41,512 nucleotides of DNA from Candidatus Zixiibacteriota bacterium (GTDB lineage: Bacteria > Zixibacteria > MSB-5A5 > GN15 > PGXB01), in contig JAPLUR010000112.1 in NCBI GenBank assembly GCA_026397505.1, positions 1-41,512 of the forward strand, written 5' to 3'. Under the pieces are notes generated by a model, which was not told the origin of the DNA, did not search any database, and saw only the letters and a program-made list of their open reading frames with translations. The first letter of the stretch is position 1, and each line of letters starts with the position of its first letter. A program made the translations under genes and the position numbers. Shown here piece by piece: positions 16,490 to 25,072 of this stretch.

Positions 16490-17620
16490 ATGTCTCTTTC
16501 GATTGAAATTATCGAATGGATGGACCCAACCGGCGAGGAAATGATCTACCGTTTGCCGCAGGAGGGCTCAGCAGATTTCAAGATGGGGGCGCAACTGATT
16601 GTCCGCGACAGCCAAACGGCGATCTTCTTCAAGGATGGCCATGCCTGTGACTCGTTTACAGTCGGTCGTCATACCCTTACAACGCTCAATATCCCGATTC
16701 TGACCCGGCTTCTCTCGTTCCCCTTCGGTTTCAATTCCCCGTTCCGCGCCGAGGTCTATTTCATCAACCTGAAAGTTTTCACGAACCTCAAATGGGGCAC
16801 CAAGCATCCGGTTACTTTCAAAGACAGCAAGCTTGGTTTGATCCGCCTTCGCGGGAATGGCGCTTTCACTATCCGGATTGATAATCCGATTCTGTTCCTG
16901 AATTCGATTGTCGGGCGGCAGGCCCGCTATACCACGGTCGATATTCAGGATTACCTTCGCGATCTGACTATCGCCCGCATGAATGACCTTCTGGGCGAGA
17001 AACTCGATACAGTTCTGGATCTCCCTGCGCAGTACACGGAACTGGCGGCACAATTCAAAGAACTGGTCAGGATTGAATTTGAAAAATATGGCATGACCCT
17101 GGTCGATTTCTTTATCTCCTCAATTACGCCGCCGGAGGAAGTTTCGCAGATGATCGACCAGCGCTCGGGTATGGAAGCGGTTGGCGACCTGGATAAGTTC
17201 CTCAAGTTCGAAATGGCCAGAGGATTGGGAAGCACCAATGGTATGGCTCCCGCCGGAGCCGGGATGGGAATGGGGGCCGGAGTGGGGCTGATGATGCCGG
17301 CCATGATGTCGAAAGTATTTTCTCCCGAGCAGACCGAACTGCGCCGTGAGCCGATAGCGACCGTCACCTGCCCAAAGTGCCACACCGATACTCCCGAGCA
17401 GTCGCGTTACTGCTACCGCTGCGGTTACCAGATGATATCGCAGAATCTCTGCCCTTCTTGCAATAAAGAGCTTCCGACCGAGGCGGTTTTCTGTCTCCAT
17501 TGCGGATTCAAGCTGGATGCCAAATTAAAATGCCCCCACTGCTCGGCAGAAATATTCCCCGGCTCGAAATTCTGCGGCTCCTGCGGAAAGGCGATAGAAA
17601 ATGGCAGCCAGCAGACCTAA
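16490..17620 (+). CDS. SPFH-domain protein with C-terminal zinc ribbons (YdjI-like)
   Basis: Residues ~20-245 form an SPFH/band-7-type domain of the virion-core/YdjI class: GAQLIVRDSQTAIFFKDGHACDSF, GRHTLTTLNIPIL, FNSPFRAEVYFINLKVF, WGTKHPVTFKDSKLGLIRLRGNGAF, then ISSITPPEEVSQMIDQRSGM. A Gly/Met/Ala-rich linker (~248-275) leads to three CxxC...CxxC zinc ribbons (CPKC/CYRC, CPSC/CLHC, CPHC/CGSC). There is no transmembrane segment. SPFH proteins form membrane-associated oligomers. In B. subtilis the YdjI counterpart works with zinc-ribbon YdjG and membrane YdjH to recruit a PspA-type protein. GAGGAATGAT precedes the ATG. The following zinc-ribbon gene overlaps by 20 nt. Confidence 0.82.
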   Translation: MSLSIEIIEWMDPTGEEMIYRLPQEGSADFKMGAQLIVRDSQTAIFFKDGHACDSFTVGRHTLTTLNIPILTRLLSFPFGFNSPFRAEVYFINLKVFTNLKWGTKHPVTFKDSKLGLIRLRGNGAFTIRIDNPILFLNSIVGRQARYTTVDIQDYLRDLTIARMNDLLGEKLDTVLDLPAQYTELAAQFKELVRIEFEKYGMTLVDFFISSITPPEEVSQMIDQRSGMEAVGDLDKFLKFEMARGLGSTNGMAPAGAGMGMGAGVGLMMPAMMSKVFSPEQTELRREPIATVTCPKCHTDTPEQSRYCYRCGYQMISQNLCPSCNKELPTEAVFCLHCGFKLDAKLKCPHCSAEIFPGSKFCGSCGKAIENGSQQT

Positions 17621-19007
17621 GAGCGGCTTTTTTATCGGGGTTACCTGTCCCGGATGCGGCGGTGCATTGGAACTCCAATGCGATTTCTTTGTTCTCGCCT
17701 GCTCGCACTGCGGCTCCAACCTTAGAGTCGTGATGCCCGAGATGCCGCCGGCATATCTGATACAGAGCAGGATTTCACGCGCTGAAGTGCAGTTCCATCT
17801 CGACCACTATCTCAAACAGAATCATCTTCCCCTTATCGGCCCCAGCCTCGAGTTTAAGGCTGTGTACTATCCTTACTGGAAAATTGATGCTATTGTGTTG
17901 AAACTCCGCAATCGTATCGAAGAGCGACAGGTGGGATATGAGACACAGTACGACCGTGAGATTACCGTCCAGCAGAAAAAGACCGATATCAACATGGTCC
18001 CTTTCATGGCCACTTTTGCCGCCGGACCGGCCAGTAATGAGATTCCCTATTCCATCGGGCTGCGGGCAGATTATCTTAAACTAATACCTTTCGCGCAGGA
18101 AAACATTGAAGAGGGATTTGAGTGTATTCCGGTGGCCAGGCCGTGGGGCGAAGTGCAAACCAATTTGAAAAAGAATATTGTCGGACTGAGCAATGTCATT
18201 CAGGCCGATTTCGGCCTGAATAAAACCGAGCTGTTCCATCCGGTCGGCGCGGTGGTCTATTTCCCGTACTATATCCTTGAATCCGCCCTGAATGTCAGGA
18301 GGCATTGTTTTGTCATTGATGCGGTCACCGGGCGGGTGGCGGCCGATATTGCCGGGGAAAGCGCTCCGAGTATGGCCGGCCCGGGCGGGTCGTCCTGCAT
18401 GGAGTTCGGCAAGTTGAGCGTGGAGTTTCATCGTTGCACCAACTGCGCCATGGATCTTCCCGCAAAGCAGTCTTATATCTATATCTGCCAGAACTGTCAG
18501 CGGTTGATTACACTGGAACCCAATGCTCGATTTATCCCATCGATCACGGCGGCATTCAATAGTAATAATCGAGCCGACCGGCTATTCCCGTTCTGGAGTC
18601 TGAGACTCCCGGCAGAATCGGCGCGGCGGCTGAAAGTAATGTTCGGCGGGATATATCTGTCCGATAAATTGGTCATTCCGGCTTTCAGGATGCCCAATTT
18701 TGAAGCGATGTACCGTCTGACAAAAAGAATCTCGACAGCGCTTCCCAAAATCGCGTTCTCAGCCGTCGAGAACTTCGACACCCGGTTCCTCCCGGTAGCC
18801 CTCGGTCCCGGTGAGGCGACCGCACTGGCCGAGGTGATTATTTACCGCGAATCGATCGGGCGAGACAACAAGCATGCCCAGAAGGACAGCGCTTTCCAGC
18901 CGGAGAGTATAAGCCTTTTCTATGCTCCGTTCCATCCGGAGAACTATTTCTATGTCGATTCGATTTTGGGTGCGGTGACTTTCGAGAAAAGCCTCGTGGC
19001 AGTCTGA
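17601..19007 (+). CDS. Zinc-ribbon protein of unknown function, partner of the SPFH protein
   Basis: This 468-residue protein begins with a four-cysteine zinc ribbon (CPGC ... CSHC, residues ~16-37). A second ribbon CTNC ... CQNC lies near residues ~278-297. Between and after them are long regions rich in beta strands, for example YYPYWKIDAIVLKLRNR, LFHPVGAVVYFPYYILE and LFPFWSLRLPAE. The repeated short YFPYY/FPFW/YYPYW motifs suggest internally related modules. There is no membrane segment or enzyme motif. It is translationally coupled to the SPFH gene through a 20-nt overlap, and both carry zinc ribbons, so a complex is likely. The layout recalls YdjG/YdjI, but homology to YdjG is not established. 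Confidence 0.65.
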   Translation: MAASRPKSGFFIGVTCPGCGGALELQCDFFVLACSHCGSNLRVVMPEMPPAYLIQSRISRAEVQFHLDHYLKQNHLPLIGPSLEFKAVYYPYWKIDAIVLKLRNRIEERQVGYETQYDREITVQQKKTDINMVPFMATFAAGPASNEIPYSIGLRADYLKLIPFAQENIEEGFECIPVARPWGEVQTNLKKNIVGLSNVIQADFGLNKTELFHPVGAVVYFPYYILESALNVRRHCFVIDAVTGRVAADIAGESAPSMAGPGGSSCMEFGKLSVEFHRCTNCAMDLPAKQSYIYICQNCQRLITLEPNARFIPSITAAFNSNNRADRLFPFWSLRLPAESARRLKVMFGGIYLSDKLVIPAFRMPNFEAMYRLTKRISTALPKIAFSAVENFDTRFLPVALGPGEATALAEVIIYRESIGRDNKHAQKDSAFQPESISLFYAPFHPENYFYVDSILGAVTFEKSLVAV

Positions 19008-19030
19008 CCATTCAACGGTCATGCAAATAA

Positions 19031-19059
19031 ATTGGGGCACGGCGATGCCGTGCCCCAAT
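19031..19059. terminator. Perfect 13-bp stem between convergent genes
   Basis: ATTGGGGCACGGC / GCCGTGCCCCAAT with a 3-nt GAT loop lies between two converging genes. The A/T ends could give a weak U-tract in both directions. A bidirectional terminator is plausible. It may also be a member of a dispersed palindrome family. Confidence 0.6.
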
Positions 19060-19081
19060 AAATCCAAATATCGATAAAAGT

Positions 19082-20347
19082 TTATGTTTTCCGCTCTTTT
19101 TTCTTGGCGGCGGGGAAAAGAACGTTATTCAAAATCAAACGATAGCCGGGGGAATTCTTGTGAAGTGATAAATCGGTCGGCGGGTCCTCCACCATATGCT
19201 GGTAATCCTCGGGGTCATGTCCGGAGAGGAAAGTAAATGTCCCCCGCCCGAAATTGCCGTGAATGTACCGCGTCTCATCAAACCCCTCAACCTCTCCCAG
19301 CACCGTCACATATTTTTTTATGAGTGACTTGCGGAAAGCAGTGTTCTGCCCCATGAATCCTTTGATTCTTCCGACATGATCCTGCACAAGCATGGTCGGT
19401 ACCGGGTCGAGCTTGGCGGAAAACTCAAAAAGATAAAAATAATCATTATCTGCGGTCGGAAATTTGACCAGACGGTCGGGGTAGGTGTCGATATTGCTGT
19501 GGCGGTACTCATAAGGGTCAAGCGATACGGTAAAATTTTCGAAAGCCAGAGTCTTGGAATAATCGAGTTTGGTTTGAGCATTCGGGTCAATCGGGTCGCC
19601 ATCAAATTCACGCGGGCAGATATCATCATTTTCGGCCGCCAGGGCAATATCGAAAGTCTCTGTCGCCGAGCACATGGCAAATAGAAACCCACCGCGGCGC
19701 ACATAGTCGAGAACGGCACGGGCGACCGCTCCTTTCATTTCCGAAACTTTGTGGTACCCCAGTTTCTTGGCCAGCGCCTCGTTGGTCTCGACCTCCTGAC
19801 GGTACCATAACTGATTACGAAATGCCGCATAGAATTTGCCGTACTGCCCGGTAAAATCCTCGTGGTGAAGGTGGATCCAGTCGTAGTCGTCCAGAGCGCC
19901 GGACAAAACCTCCTCATCCCAGATTACATCATACTTTATGTCGGCGTAGTTTAAGGCCAGGGTGACTGCATCATCCCACGGCTCGACATTTTTGGGCGAA
20001 TAAACCGCGATCGCCGGCGGTTTTTCCAGAACAACCCTTTCCATGTTCTCGACGTCGATCGTGCGGAAGATATCGGCCAACTGGGCCGAGCTTACCTGCT
20101 CGGTGACAACGCCGCGGAGAAGGCAGAGGCTTGCAAGCTCATCATTGTCGTCATAAACGAACGACCCGCCGCGATAATTGAGAAGCCATTCCACCTTTTT
20201 CCCCATCTGCAGCGCCTTGAACGCGATACCGTACGCCTTAAGATGATCTGTCTGGGTTTCGTCCATGGGGATCATGATCACCTGGGCCTGCAGCCCCTCA
20301 AAAATAAGCAGGGATAAGAGTAATATCAGAAGAGCTTTTCTTTTCAT
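19082..20347 (-). CDS. Secreted amidotransferase-like protein, often annotated asparagine synthetase B
   Basis: The 421-residue protein has a signal peptide (ALLILLLSLLIFEGLQAQ). The mature start VIMIPMDETQTDHLKAYGIAFKAL and EWLLNYRGGSFVYD match a family of exported proteins in Bacteroidota and relatives that databases often call asparagine synthetase B, although no such enzyme domain is visible. IAVYSPKNVEPWDDAV, HLHHEDFTGQYGKF and the nucleophile-elbow-like GGFLFAMCSATETFD suggest a class I glutamine-amidotransferase/ThuA-like fold with C near the turn. The C-terminal part has FLSGHDPEDYQHMVEDPP and ends with an Arg/Lys-rich tail. The substrate is unknown and the asparagine synthetase name is probably wrong. 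Confidence 0.62.
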   Translation of the reverse strand: MKRKALLILLLSLLIFEGLQAQVIMIPMDETQTDHLKAYGIAFKALQMGKKVEWLLNYRGGSFVYDDNDELASLCLLRGVVTEQVSSAQLADIFRTIDVENMERVVLEKPPAIAVYSPKNVEPWDDAVTLALNYADIKYDVIWDEEVLSGALDDYDWIHLHHEDFTGQYGKFYAAFRNQLWYRQEVETNEALAKKLGYHKVSEMKGAVARAVLDYVRRGGFLFAMCSATETFDIALAAENDDICPREFDGDPIDPNAQTKLDYSKTLAFENFTVSLDPYEYRHSNIDTYPDRLVKFPTADNDYFYLFEFSAKLDPVPTMLVQDHVGRIKGFMGQNTAFRKSLIKKYVTVLGEVEGFDETRYIHGNFGRGTFTFLSGHDPEDYQHMVEDPPTDLSLHKNSPGYRLILNNVLFPAAKKKERKT

Positions 20348-20402
20348 ATCAATCTATGTCCGTCTTTATATTATACGGAGATACCCAATTAAAAAATTAA
20401 AC

Positions 20403-20490
20403 GGTTTGATAAATCAGTCAAACGGGTTTGGTAGATCATATAAAAGGGTTTGATAAATCATACAAAAGGGTTTGATAAATCAAACCCCTA
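20403..20490. repeat. Tandem array of GGGTTTGATAAATCA units, 22-bp period
   Basis: Four units start at 20403, 20424, 20446 and 20468. The first three are followed by a variable 6-7 bp A-rich tail, while the last is completed into the full palindrome GGGTTTGAT-AA-ATCAAACCC. The end of the array overlaps the rarA stop codon (20488-20490). The full form equals the single element at 12379-12404 apart from its two central bases. There are no CRISPR-length spacers. Confidence 0.8.
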
Positions 20491-21834
20491 CTCTTTCTTC
20501 ATAACTTTGGCGCGATAGGCGCGATATTTCTCCAAATACTCGGCGATTTTCGTCTCTTTTCCCGCCTGCCCCGGCTTGTAGTAAACCGTTCCGGCCAATT
20601 CATCGGGGAAATATTCCTGATCGGTGAGTGCATCTTCATACTCGTGGGCGTACTTATATCCCTTGCCGTAGCCGAGCGCTTTCATCAGCGAGCTTGGGGC
20701 GTTGCGAATCCAGAGCGGCACCGGAAGCGACCCTTTCTCGGATACATCGCTCATCGCCTTCTCGAACGCCATATAGGCGGCGTTTGATTTGGGCGCACAG
20801 GCCAGATATATCACGACCTGCGCCAGTGCCTGCTCCCCCTCCGGCGAGCCGAGAAAATGATAAGTGTCTCGTGCATTAAGCGCCACAGTCAATGCATTCG
20901 GATCGGCCAGGCCGATATCCTCGACCGCCATCCGGATAAGACGCCGCGCCAGATACAACCTGTCCTCGCCCGATTGAAGCATCCGCGCCAGCCAGTACAA
21001 TGATGCATCAGGGTCGCCGCCGCGAATCGACTTGTGCAGCGCCGATATCAAATTGTAATGCTCCTCGCCCGATTTATCATACAGGAATGTTCCCCGCTGG
21101 TGAATTTCAATCGCCTTCTCAACCGTGATTTTCGCCTCTCGCTCGATATCCGAGACAATCGCCTCGAGAAGATTCAGCGCCCGGCGGGCATCGCCGTCGG
21201 CAGCCACCGCCATGAATTCGAGCGCTTTGTCATCGATTGTGAGATTCAATCCCCCCAGCCCGCGCTCGGTGTCAGCCAGGGCCGCAACGACAATATTTTT
21301 GATCGCCTCCTCCGAAAGCCTTTCCAATACGTACACTTTCACCCGCGAGAGCAGTGCCGAGATCACCTCAAACGAGGGATTCTCGGTGGTGGCGCCGATC
21401 AAAACTATATCCCCTTTTTCGACATAGGGAAGAAAGGCATCCTGCTGGGCTTTGTTGAATCGGTGGATTTCATCGATGAAAATATAAGTCTTGCGTCCCG
21501 ACATTTTCCGGTAGTTGCGCGCTTTGGAAATGACGACTTTGATTTCTTTGATACCCGAGGAGACCGCCGAGAAGGGGATAAAGAGGCCGCTGGTCGCTTT
21601 GGCGATAAGCTCGGCCAGGGTCGTCTTGCCGGAACCGGGCGGCCCCCAGAACAGCACCGATCCGACCCGGTCCTGCTCGATAGCGCGGCGCAGCGGGGCA
21701 TCTTTGCCGACCAGTTTTTCCTGCCCGTAAAACTGCTCGAATGTTTGCGGGCGCATTCGGTCGGCCAGCGGGGTGGTCAGGTCGGCCTGTCCGCCGGCAT
21801 TCTGATTTTCGTTTTCTTTCTCAAACAGTTCCAT
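20488..21834 (-). CDS. rarA: Replication-associated recombination ATPase RarA (MgsA)
   Basis: RarA is a clamp-loader-like AAA+ ATPase that acts at stalled replication forks. The start ELFEKENENQN is followed by PLADRMRPQTFEQFYGQEKL, Walker A GPPGSGKTT (about residue 64), Walker B FIDEIHRFNKAQQDAFLP, sensor GATTENPSFEV and the arginine region SRVKVYVLE. The C-terminal tetramerisation part has SALHKSIRGGDPDASLYWLARML and MAVEDIGLADPNAL. It ends with a GYKYAHEYEDALTDQEYFPDEL segment, all standard. I chose ATG 21834 (448 residues), because upstream in-frame sequence up to 21936 is not conserved. The stop lies inside the GGGTTTGAT repeat array. Confidence 0.95.
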   Translation of the reverse strand: MELFEKENENQNAGGQADLTTPLADRMRPQTFEQFYGQEKLVGKDAPLRRAIEQDRVGSVLFWGPPGSGKTTLAELIAKATSGLFIPFSAVSSGIKEIKVVISKARNYRKMSGRKTYIFIDEIHRFNKAQQDAFLPYVEKGDIVLIGATTENPSFEVISALLSRVKVYVLERLSEEAIKNIVVAALADTERGLGGLNLTIDDKALEFMAVAADGDARRALNLLEAIVSDIEREAKITVEKAIEIHQRGTFLYDKSGEEHYNLISALHKSIRGGDPDASLYWLARMLQSGEDRLYLARRLIRMAVEDIGLADPNALTVALNARDTYHFLGSPEGEQALAQVVIYLACAPKSNAAYMAFEKAMSDVSEKGSLPVPLWIRNAPSSLMKALGYGKGYKYAHEYEDALTDQEYFPDELAGTVYYKPGQAGKETKIAEYLEKYRAYRAKVMKKE

Positions 21835-22683
21835 ACTTGTTACCAGCTCGACAGGGGGTAATATAATGCAATCGGCGGCAATAGGGTGCGGTTTCTGCGG
21901 AATGTGATGTGATAGAACAGATTGAGGCCTGTGCAAGGAGTATTATAATATGCTGTGTCGGTGATTCTGGTAATTCGTTGTATGGCAGTTGGTTGAGTGC
22001 CGGGCGGAAAAAGCGAAGCCACCGAAAAGAGAGCGAATCGTATGAAAGCCAAGGGGATGGCGATATTTGGCTTTGGTTTTTGAAAATTTCCGGGCGTTTT
22101 CCGGGGTGCCCATAATGGGGGAAACCGTATGTATAGCAGTGAATTGCAGGGAAGTGAAGCGATCGAATAAAATGGGTTTGTTCCCTAATTTTGGCATTTT
22201 TAAAGATTGTCATTCGGGGGTTGGGGGGCCGGGCGGGGTTTAAGAGTTTATAGGATGCGCCGCAACGGATTACGCGGGAATTGGGTGATAATGCGGGGGG
22301 AGTTCGATTCTTCATTTTTGTTTTCCGTTGTAGTGATTCGATGGTGATTTTGAGGGGGGGGCACGAAAGGCCCAATATTGTCTTTCTTTATGCTATTAGA
22401 CATATTTATCACCATGCTTTCATATAAGGGGCGCGAGGGGTAGATCACCATCGGTTTAGTAGTGATTTTGATAGGGGGATGGAATATGGATTGTTATAAG
22501 TGTGAAGCCCCTGACCAAGTGGTCGGGACAGGTGAGGGGTTCGGCCTTGTCTTTACCCAGGTTCCTGGCCAAGAAAGGGATTGCCAATGGTCGAAAGTGA
22601 CACAATATTAACGCCTTGACAGTTCAAAATAGATATCTATATTAGATACCGGCAAAGAGTATAAGCAAGAGGAGCATAAGAGA
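21835..22683. other. 849-bp gene-free region with G-rich tracts
   Basis: No convincing gene was found on either strand. It contains a G-quadruplex-type motif at 22216-22238 (runs of 5, 6, 3 and 4 G with 1-2 nt loops), a run of eight G at 22354-22361, and a palindrome GACCA-AG-TGGTC at 22513-22524. Its right end holds the promoter of the next gene. It separates divergent rarA from an AT-rich accessory block. Confidence 0.6.
22616..22643 (+). promoter_or_regulatory. Candidate sigma-70-type promoter
   Basis: A perfect TTGACA (22616-22621) is followed 16 nt later by TATATT (22638-22643). The predicted start is about 35-70 nt before the first gene of the 22684-25072 pair. Confidence 0.6.
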
Positions 22684-23307
22684 TTGTCGAAGGCCAAGCG
22701 CTTGGGTACACCGGAACCAAATATGAGCAATAAAAGGGATTGGGTAAAATATCTACTTGATAGAATAAGGCAAAATAAGTTGCTGGCGATAATAATAGTG
22801 AGCGGGATAATCATCATGGCGGTCGCCTCCTTGAAGTCAAGTATACTGAGCATATTAACATCTTCGAATGTGGCCCGAAATGCCGACAGCAAGAAACCAA
22901 TGGACAGTGCTTTATGGATTACAGATCAAAAAACGTCTCGATCATTTCGCCTTACCAACTGCAATTTCAGCGAATTGCGACAGGCTATCATAGAGACATG
23001 CGGTCTTACATACGACCCTTCATCCGATGCTACATATGATATATCATTTGGTCAGACGGGTGAGATATATCCAGCCGACAATAGTCAAATGTATCTATAT
23101 AACGGCGGTTCCATAACCATCATGATCGATGGTTCAGAATGTACGTGCTTAGACCAATTGAAACTTATGCCTTGGCATGATTATCCAGGAAATCCAAGGA
23201 ATATATTGGAGAATAGGATTAATGCCCAAATGCAAGAACTCATTAGAACCAATCAAGATGCCATTATTGCTGCAATGGAATCCTGTGTACCTCGCTATGA
23301 CAAATAA
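22684..23307 (+). CDS. Single-span membrane protein of unknown function
   Basis: From TTG 22684 this gives 207 residues; ATG 22723 would give 194 and is equally possible. A basic N-terminus (KRDWVKYLLDRIRQNK) precedes one membrane helix (LLAIIIVSGIIIMAVASL), so the rest is probably outside the cytoplasm. The soluble part has four cysteines, including SECTCLDQL, and a YDISFGQTGEIYPADN segment. I do not recognise a family. The stop overlaps the best start of the next gene by 11 nt. The two genes are likely coupled and form a unit. AGA, ATA and AAT codons are frequent, unlike the neighbouring rarA. Confidence 0.6.
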   Translation: MSKAKRLGTPEPNMSNKRDWVKYLLDRIRQNKLLAIIIVSGIIIMAVASLKSSILSILTSSNVARNADSKKPMDSALWITDQKTSRSFRLTNCNFSELRQAIIETCGLTYDPSSDATYDISFGQTGEIYPADNSQMYLYNGGSITIMIDGSECTCLDQLKLMPWHDYPGNPRNILENRINAQMQELIRTNQDAIIAAMESCVPRYDK

Positions 23308-25072
23308 TACTGGGAAACGAATAATTCTAATATTTACGATTATCATTATATCCACAGGATATATTCGCGCTGATAATCAGCGATTATTGCTATATGCCAA
23401 TGATGTTACTTTCTTGCCACAGATTGAGGATATCCTTTCCAGATTACGTAACCGCGACAACAATAATCGGCTGTTTTCAGAAATCGTAAATCTCAACAAA
23501 TGGTCGATTAATAGATATGATGTAAACCAATTAGAAAATCTTATTAGACTTTATGAGTCGCCCGGTATGCTCAGAAGAAAAAGCGACTTGTCTGTCAAAG
23601 AAGACAGTGCAACTGCTACACTAATTAGACAATGCACTAGTTACATCAGAATTGACGTACTTACCAAGCTACCACTAATTGAGTTTCAGCTTATTGTCAG
23701 CGATTCACTCCCCCCAACTAAGAGCCTTAACGAATACCCCACCATTATTAATGCCTCAAGTAGATATGTGGGCTTTATTGTGGATATTTCGCGAGGTGAA
23801 ATATCCACGCAATTGGAAAATAGTCTAAAAAGGATATTTCCTATAAGCAACCATCCTCCAAACTATATTGTTAAATCAAATAATCCAATGCGCTCCAATA
23901 ATACGTTTTATATAATACGCGGACAAAGGGTATTCTTAGATGCATCGCAATCCTATGATTATGATACGCCGTGGGCATCGCTATCTTACAAGTGGCGGCA
24001 GTTAAACCCAGCAGGTACTAATTTGCCATTAGACCCCGAGGAGATAGTAACTATTGAACAAACAGGTAAGAGAATTGAATTCGTTCCTCGTAATTCGGAT
24101 GCATACTGTTTTGCATTGACAATTACTGATGGTATAGCCAGCAGCAAAGAAGTACTATATCATGTCCTGGTTGTACCGCCCCCCGCTACTTTTGCAGTTA
24201 AGGTATTGAATGTCAAGGGAACTAGCCTATTATTTAATAAACCCGAAATAAGAATCCCATTCGCTATATACAGCAAGCCAGATTGTGATGTCTCCGTGAA
24301 AATAGCCGATGTCCATGCACGGCCGGGCAGGCCTTTGGGGCCGGTCGAGCAAATGCTTTTCTCCACTATTCAATGGGAGTCTATCTTTCATATTAAATTC
24401 TTGCAACTTCGACTGCAATCGGACACTATCCAATTGGTAGGTTTCCGTGGTAGTTTGTTCAATCCATTTGCACCACCTAAAGCGATATTTAGGCCCTCGC
24501 CGGAAGGAAAATTTATTATCCGGCAATATGCTGTTACATCTGACCTTTCAGTTATTCCGTTTATTGGTGACTACGACATTGGGATATTGGCATATAACGA
24601 TAGTATCAGCACTGACACATGCTTCTTCAGTATCCGCATTAAAATAGTCTCCCCTCTGATGCTCGGATATCAAATTGGCGTCCTTCGCATTCCGTCTCAC
24701 AATGAATCAAATAGCGCATTGTTCTATGGTGGTTATATGGGCGTTGAATATGCACTTAGAGATAAGCTAAGGCTGGAAATTGGATTAAATGTGAATACAA
24801 TAAACTGGTCTGCTCCGAAAGTGTCTTGGACAGAGCAGTATAGGCAATTTGGATTCATTGGGCTAGGTTATGATTGGTTCTCCGCTGCAATTCTCTTGAA
24901 CACACTTCCAGGACCTCACGGTTATGACATCGGGATTAAATTTGGATCAGTTTTGCATGGGCGTGTACCGCTGGTCATGCATTTCTCCTATTTCCCCTCC
25001 AGAGATGCATACTTTATCTCATTGGCATTTGATTTTCGAGATTTATTCTCCTTAAGTTATATTCCTGGTTGA
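23297..25072 (+). CDS. Exported protein with PKD/REJ-like domain and barrel-like C-terminus
   Basis: ATG 23297 gives 591 residues with signal peptide IILIFTIIIISTGYIRA. An upstream in-frame start at 23177 would lie deep in the preceding gene. The first ~200 residues are unrecognised. Near the middle, IIRGQRVFLDASQSYDYDTPWASLSYKW followed by ITDGIASSKEVLYHVLVV is the PKD-type pattern. The last ~150 residues (MLGYQIGVLRI, GYMGVEYALRDKLRLEIGLNV, FGFIGLGYDWFSAAILL, YFISLAFDFRDLF) have alternating aromatic and glycine-rich strands like a small outer-membrane barrel. The protein may bridge inner-membrane partner and outer membrane. AT-rich codon use suggests acquisition by transfer. Confidence 0.58.
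   Translation: MTNNTGKRIILIFTIIIISTGYIRADNQRLLLYANDVTFLPQIEDILSRLRNRDNNNRLFSEIVNLNKWSINRYDVNQLENLIRLYESPGMLRRKSDLSVKEDSATATLIRQCTSYIRIDVLTKLPLIEFQLIVSDSLPPTKSLNEYPTIINASSRYVGFIVDISRGEISTQLENSLKRIFPISNHPPNYIVKSNNPMRSNNTFYIIRGQRVFLDASQSYDYDTPWASLSYKWRQLNPAGTNLPLDPEEIVTIEQTGKRIEFVPRNSDAYCFALTITDGIASSKEVLYHVLVVPPPATFAVKVLNVKGTSLLFNKPEIRIPFAIYSKPDCDVSVKIADVHARPGRPLGPVEQMLFSTIQWESIFHIKFLQLRLQSDTIQLVGFRGSLFNPFAPPKAIFRPSPEGKFIIRQYAVTSDLSVIPFIGDYDIGILAYNDSISTDTCFFSIRIKIVSPLMLGYQIGVLRIPSHNESNSALFYGGYMGVEYALRDKLRLEIGLNVNTINWSAPKVSWTEQYRQFGFIGLGYDWFSAAILLNTLPGPHGYDIGIKFGSVLHGRVPLVMHFSYFPSRDAYFISLAFDFRDLFSLSYIPG

Noticed and set aside
16490-17620. Flotillin/prohibitin-type membrane anchor in the SPFH protein
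   Set aside because: No hydrophobic N-terminal segment is present, so it is not a typical flotillin.
19082-20347. True asparagine synthetase
   Set aside because: No N-terminal catalytic Cys, PPi-loop SGGxDS or other AsnB motifs are visible, and the protein has a signal peptide.
20403-20490. Possible CRISPR array
   Set aside because: The period is 22 bp, gaps are 6-7 bp and A-rich, and no cas gene is in the window.
21821-22375. A 184-residue open frame on the minus strand in the gap upstream of rarA
   Set aside because: Its composition is Pro/Ser/Arg-rich without domain, it overlaps the rarA start, and no ribosome site is visible. It looks like chance.
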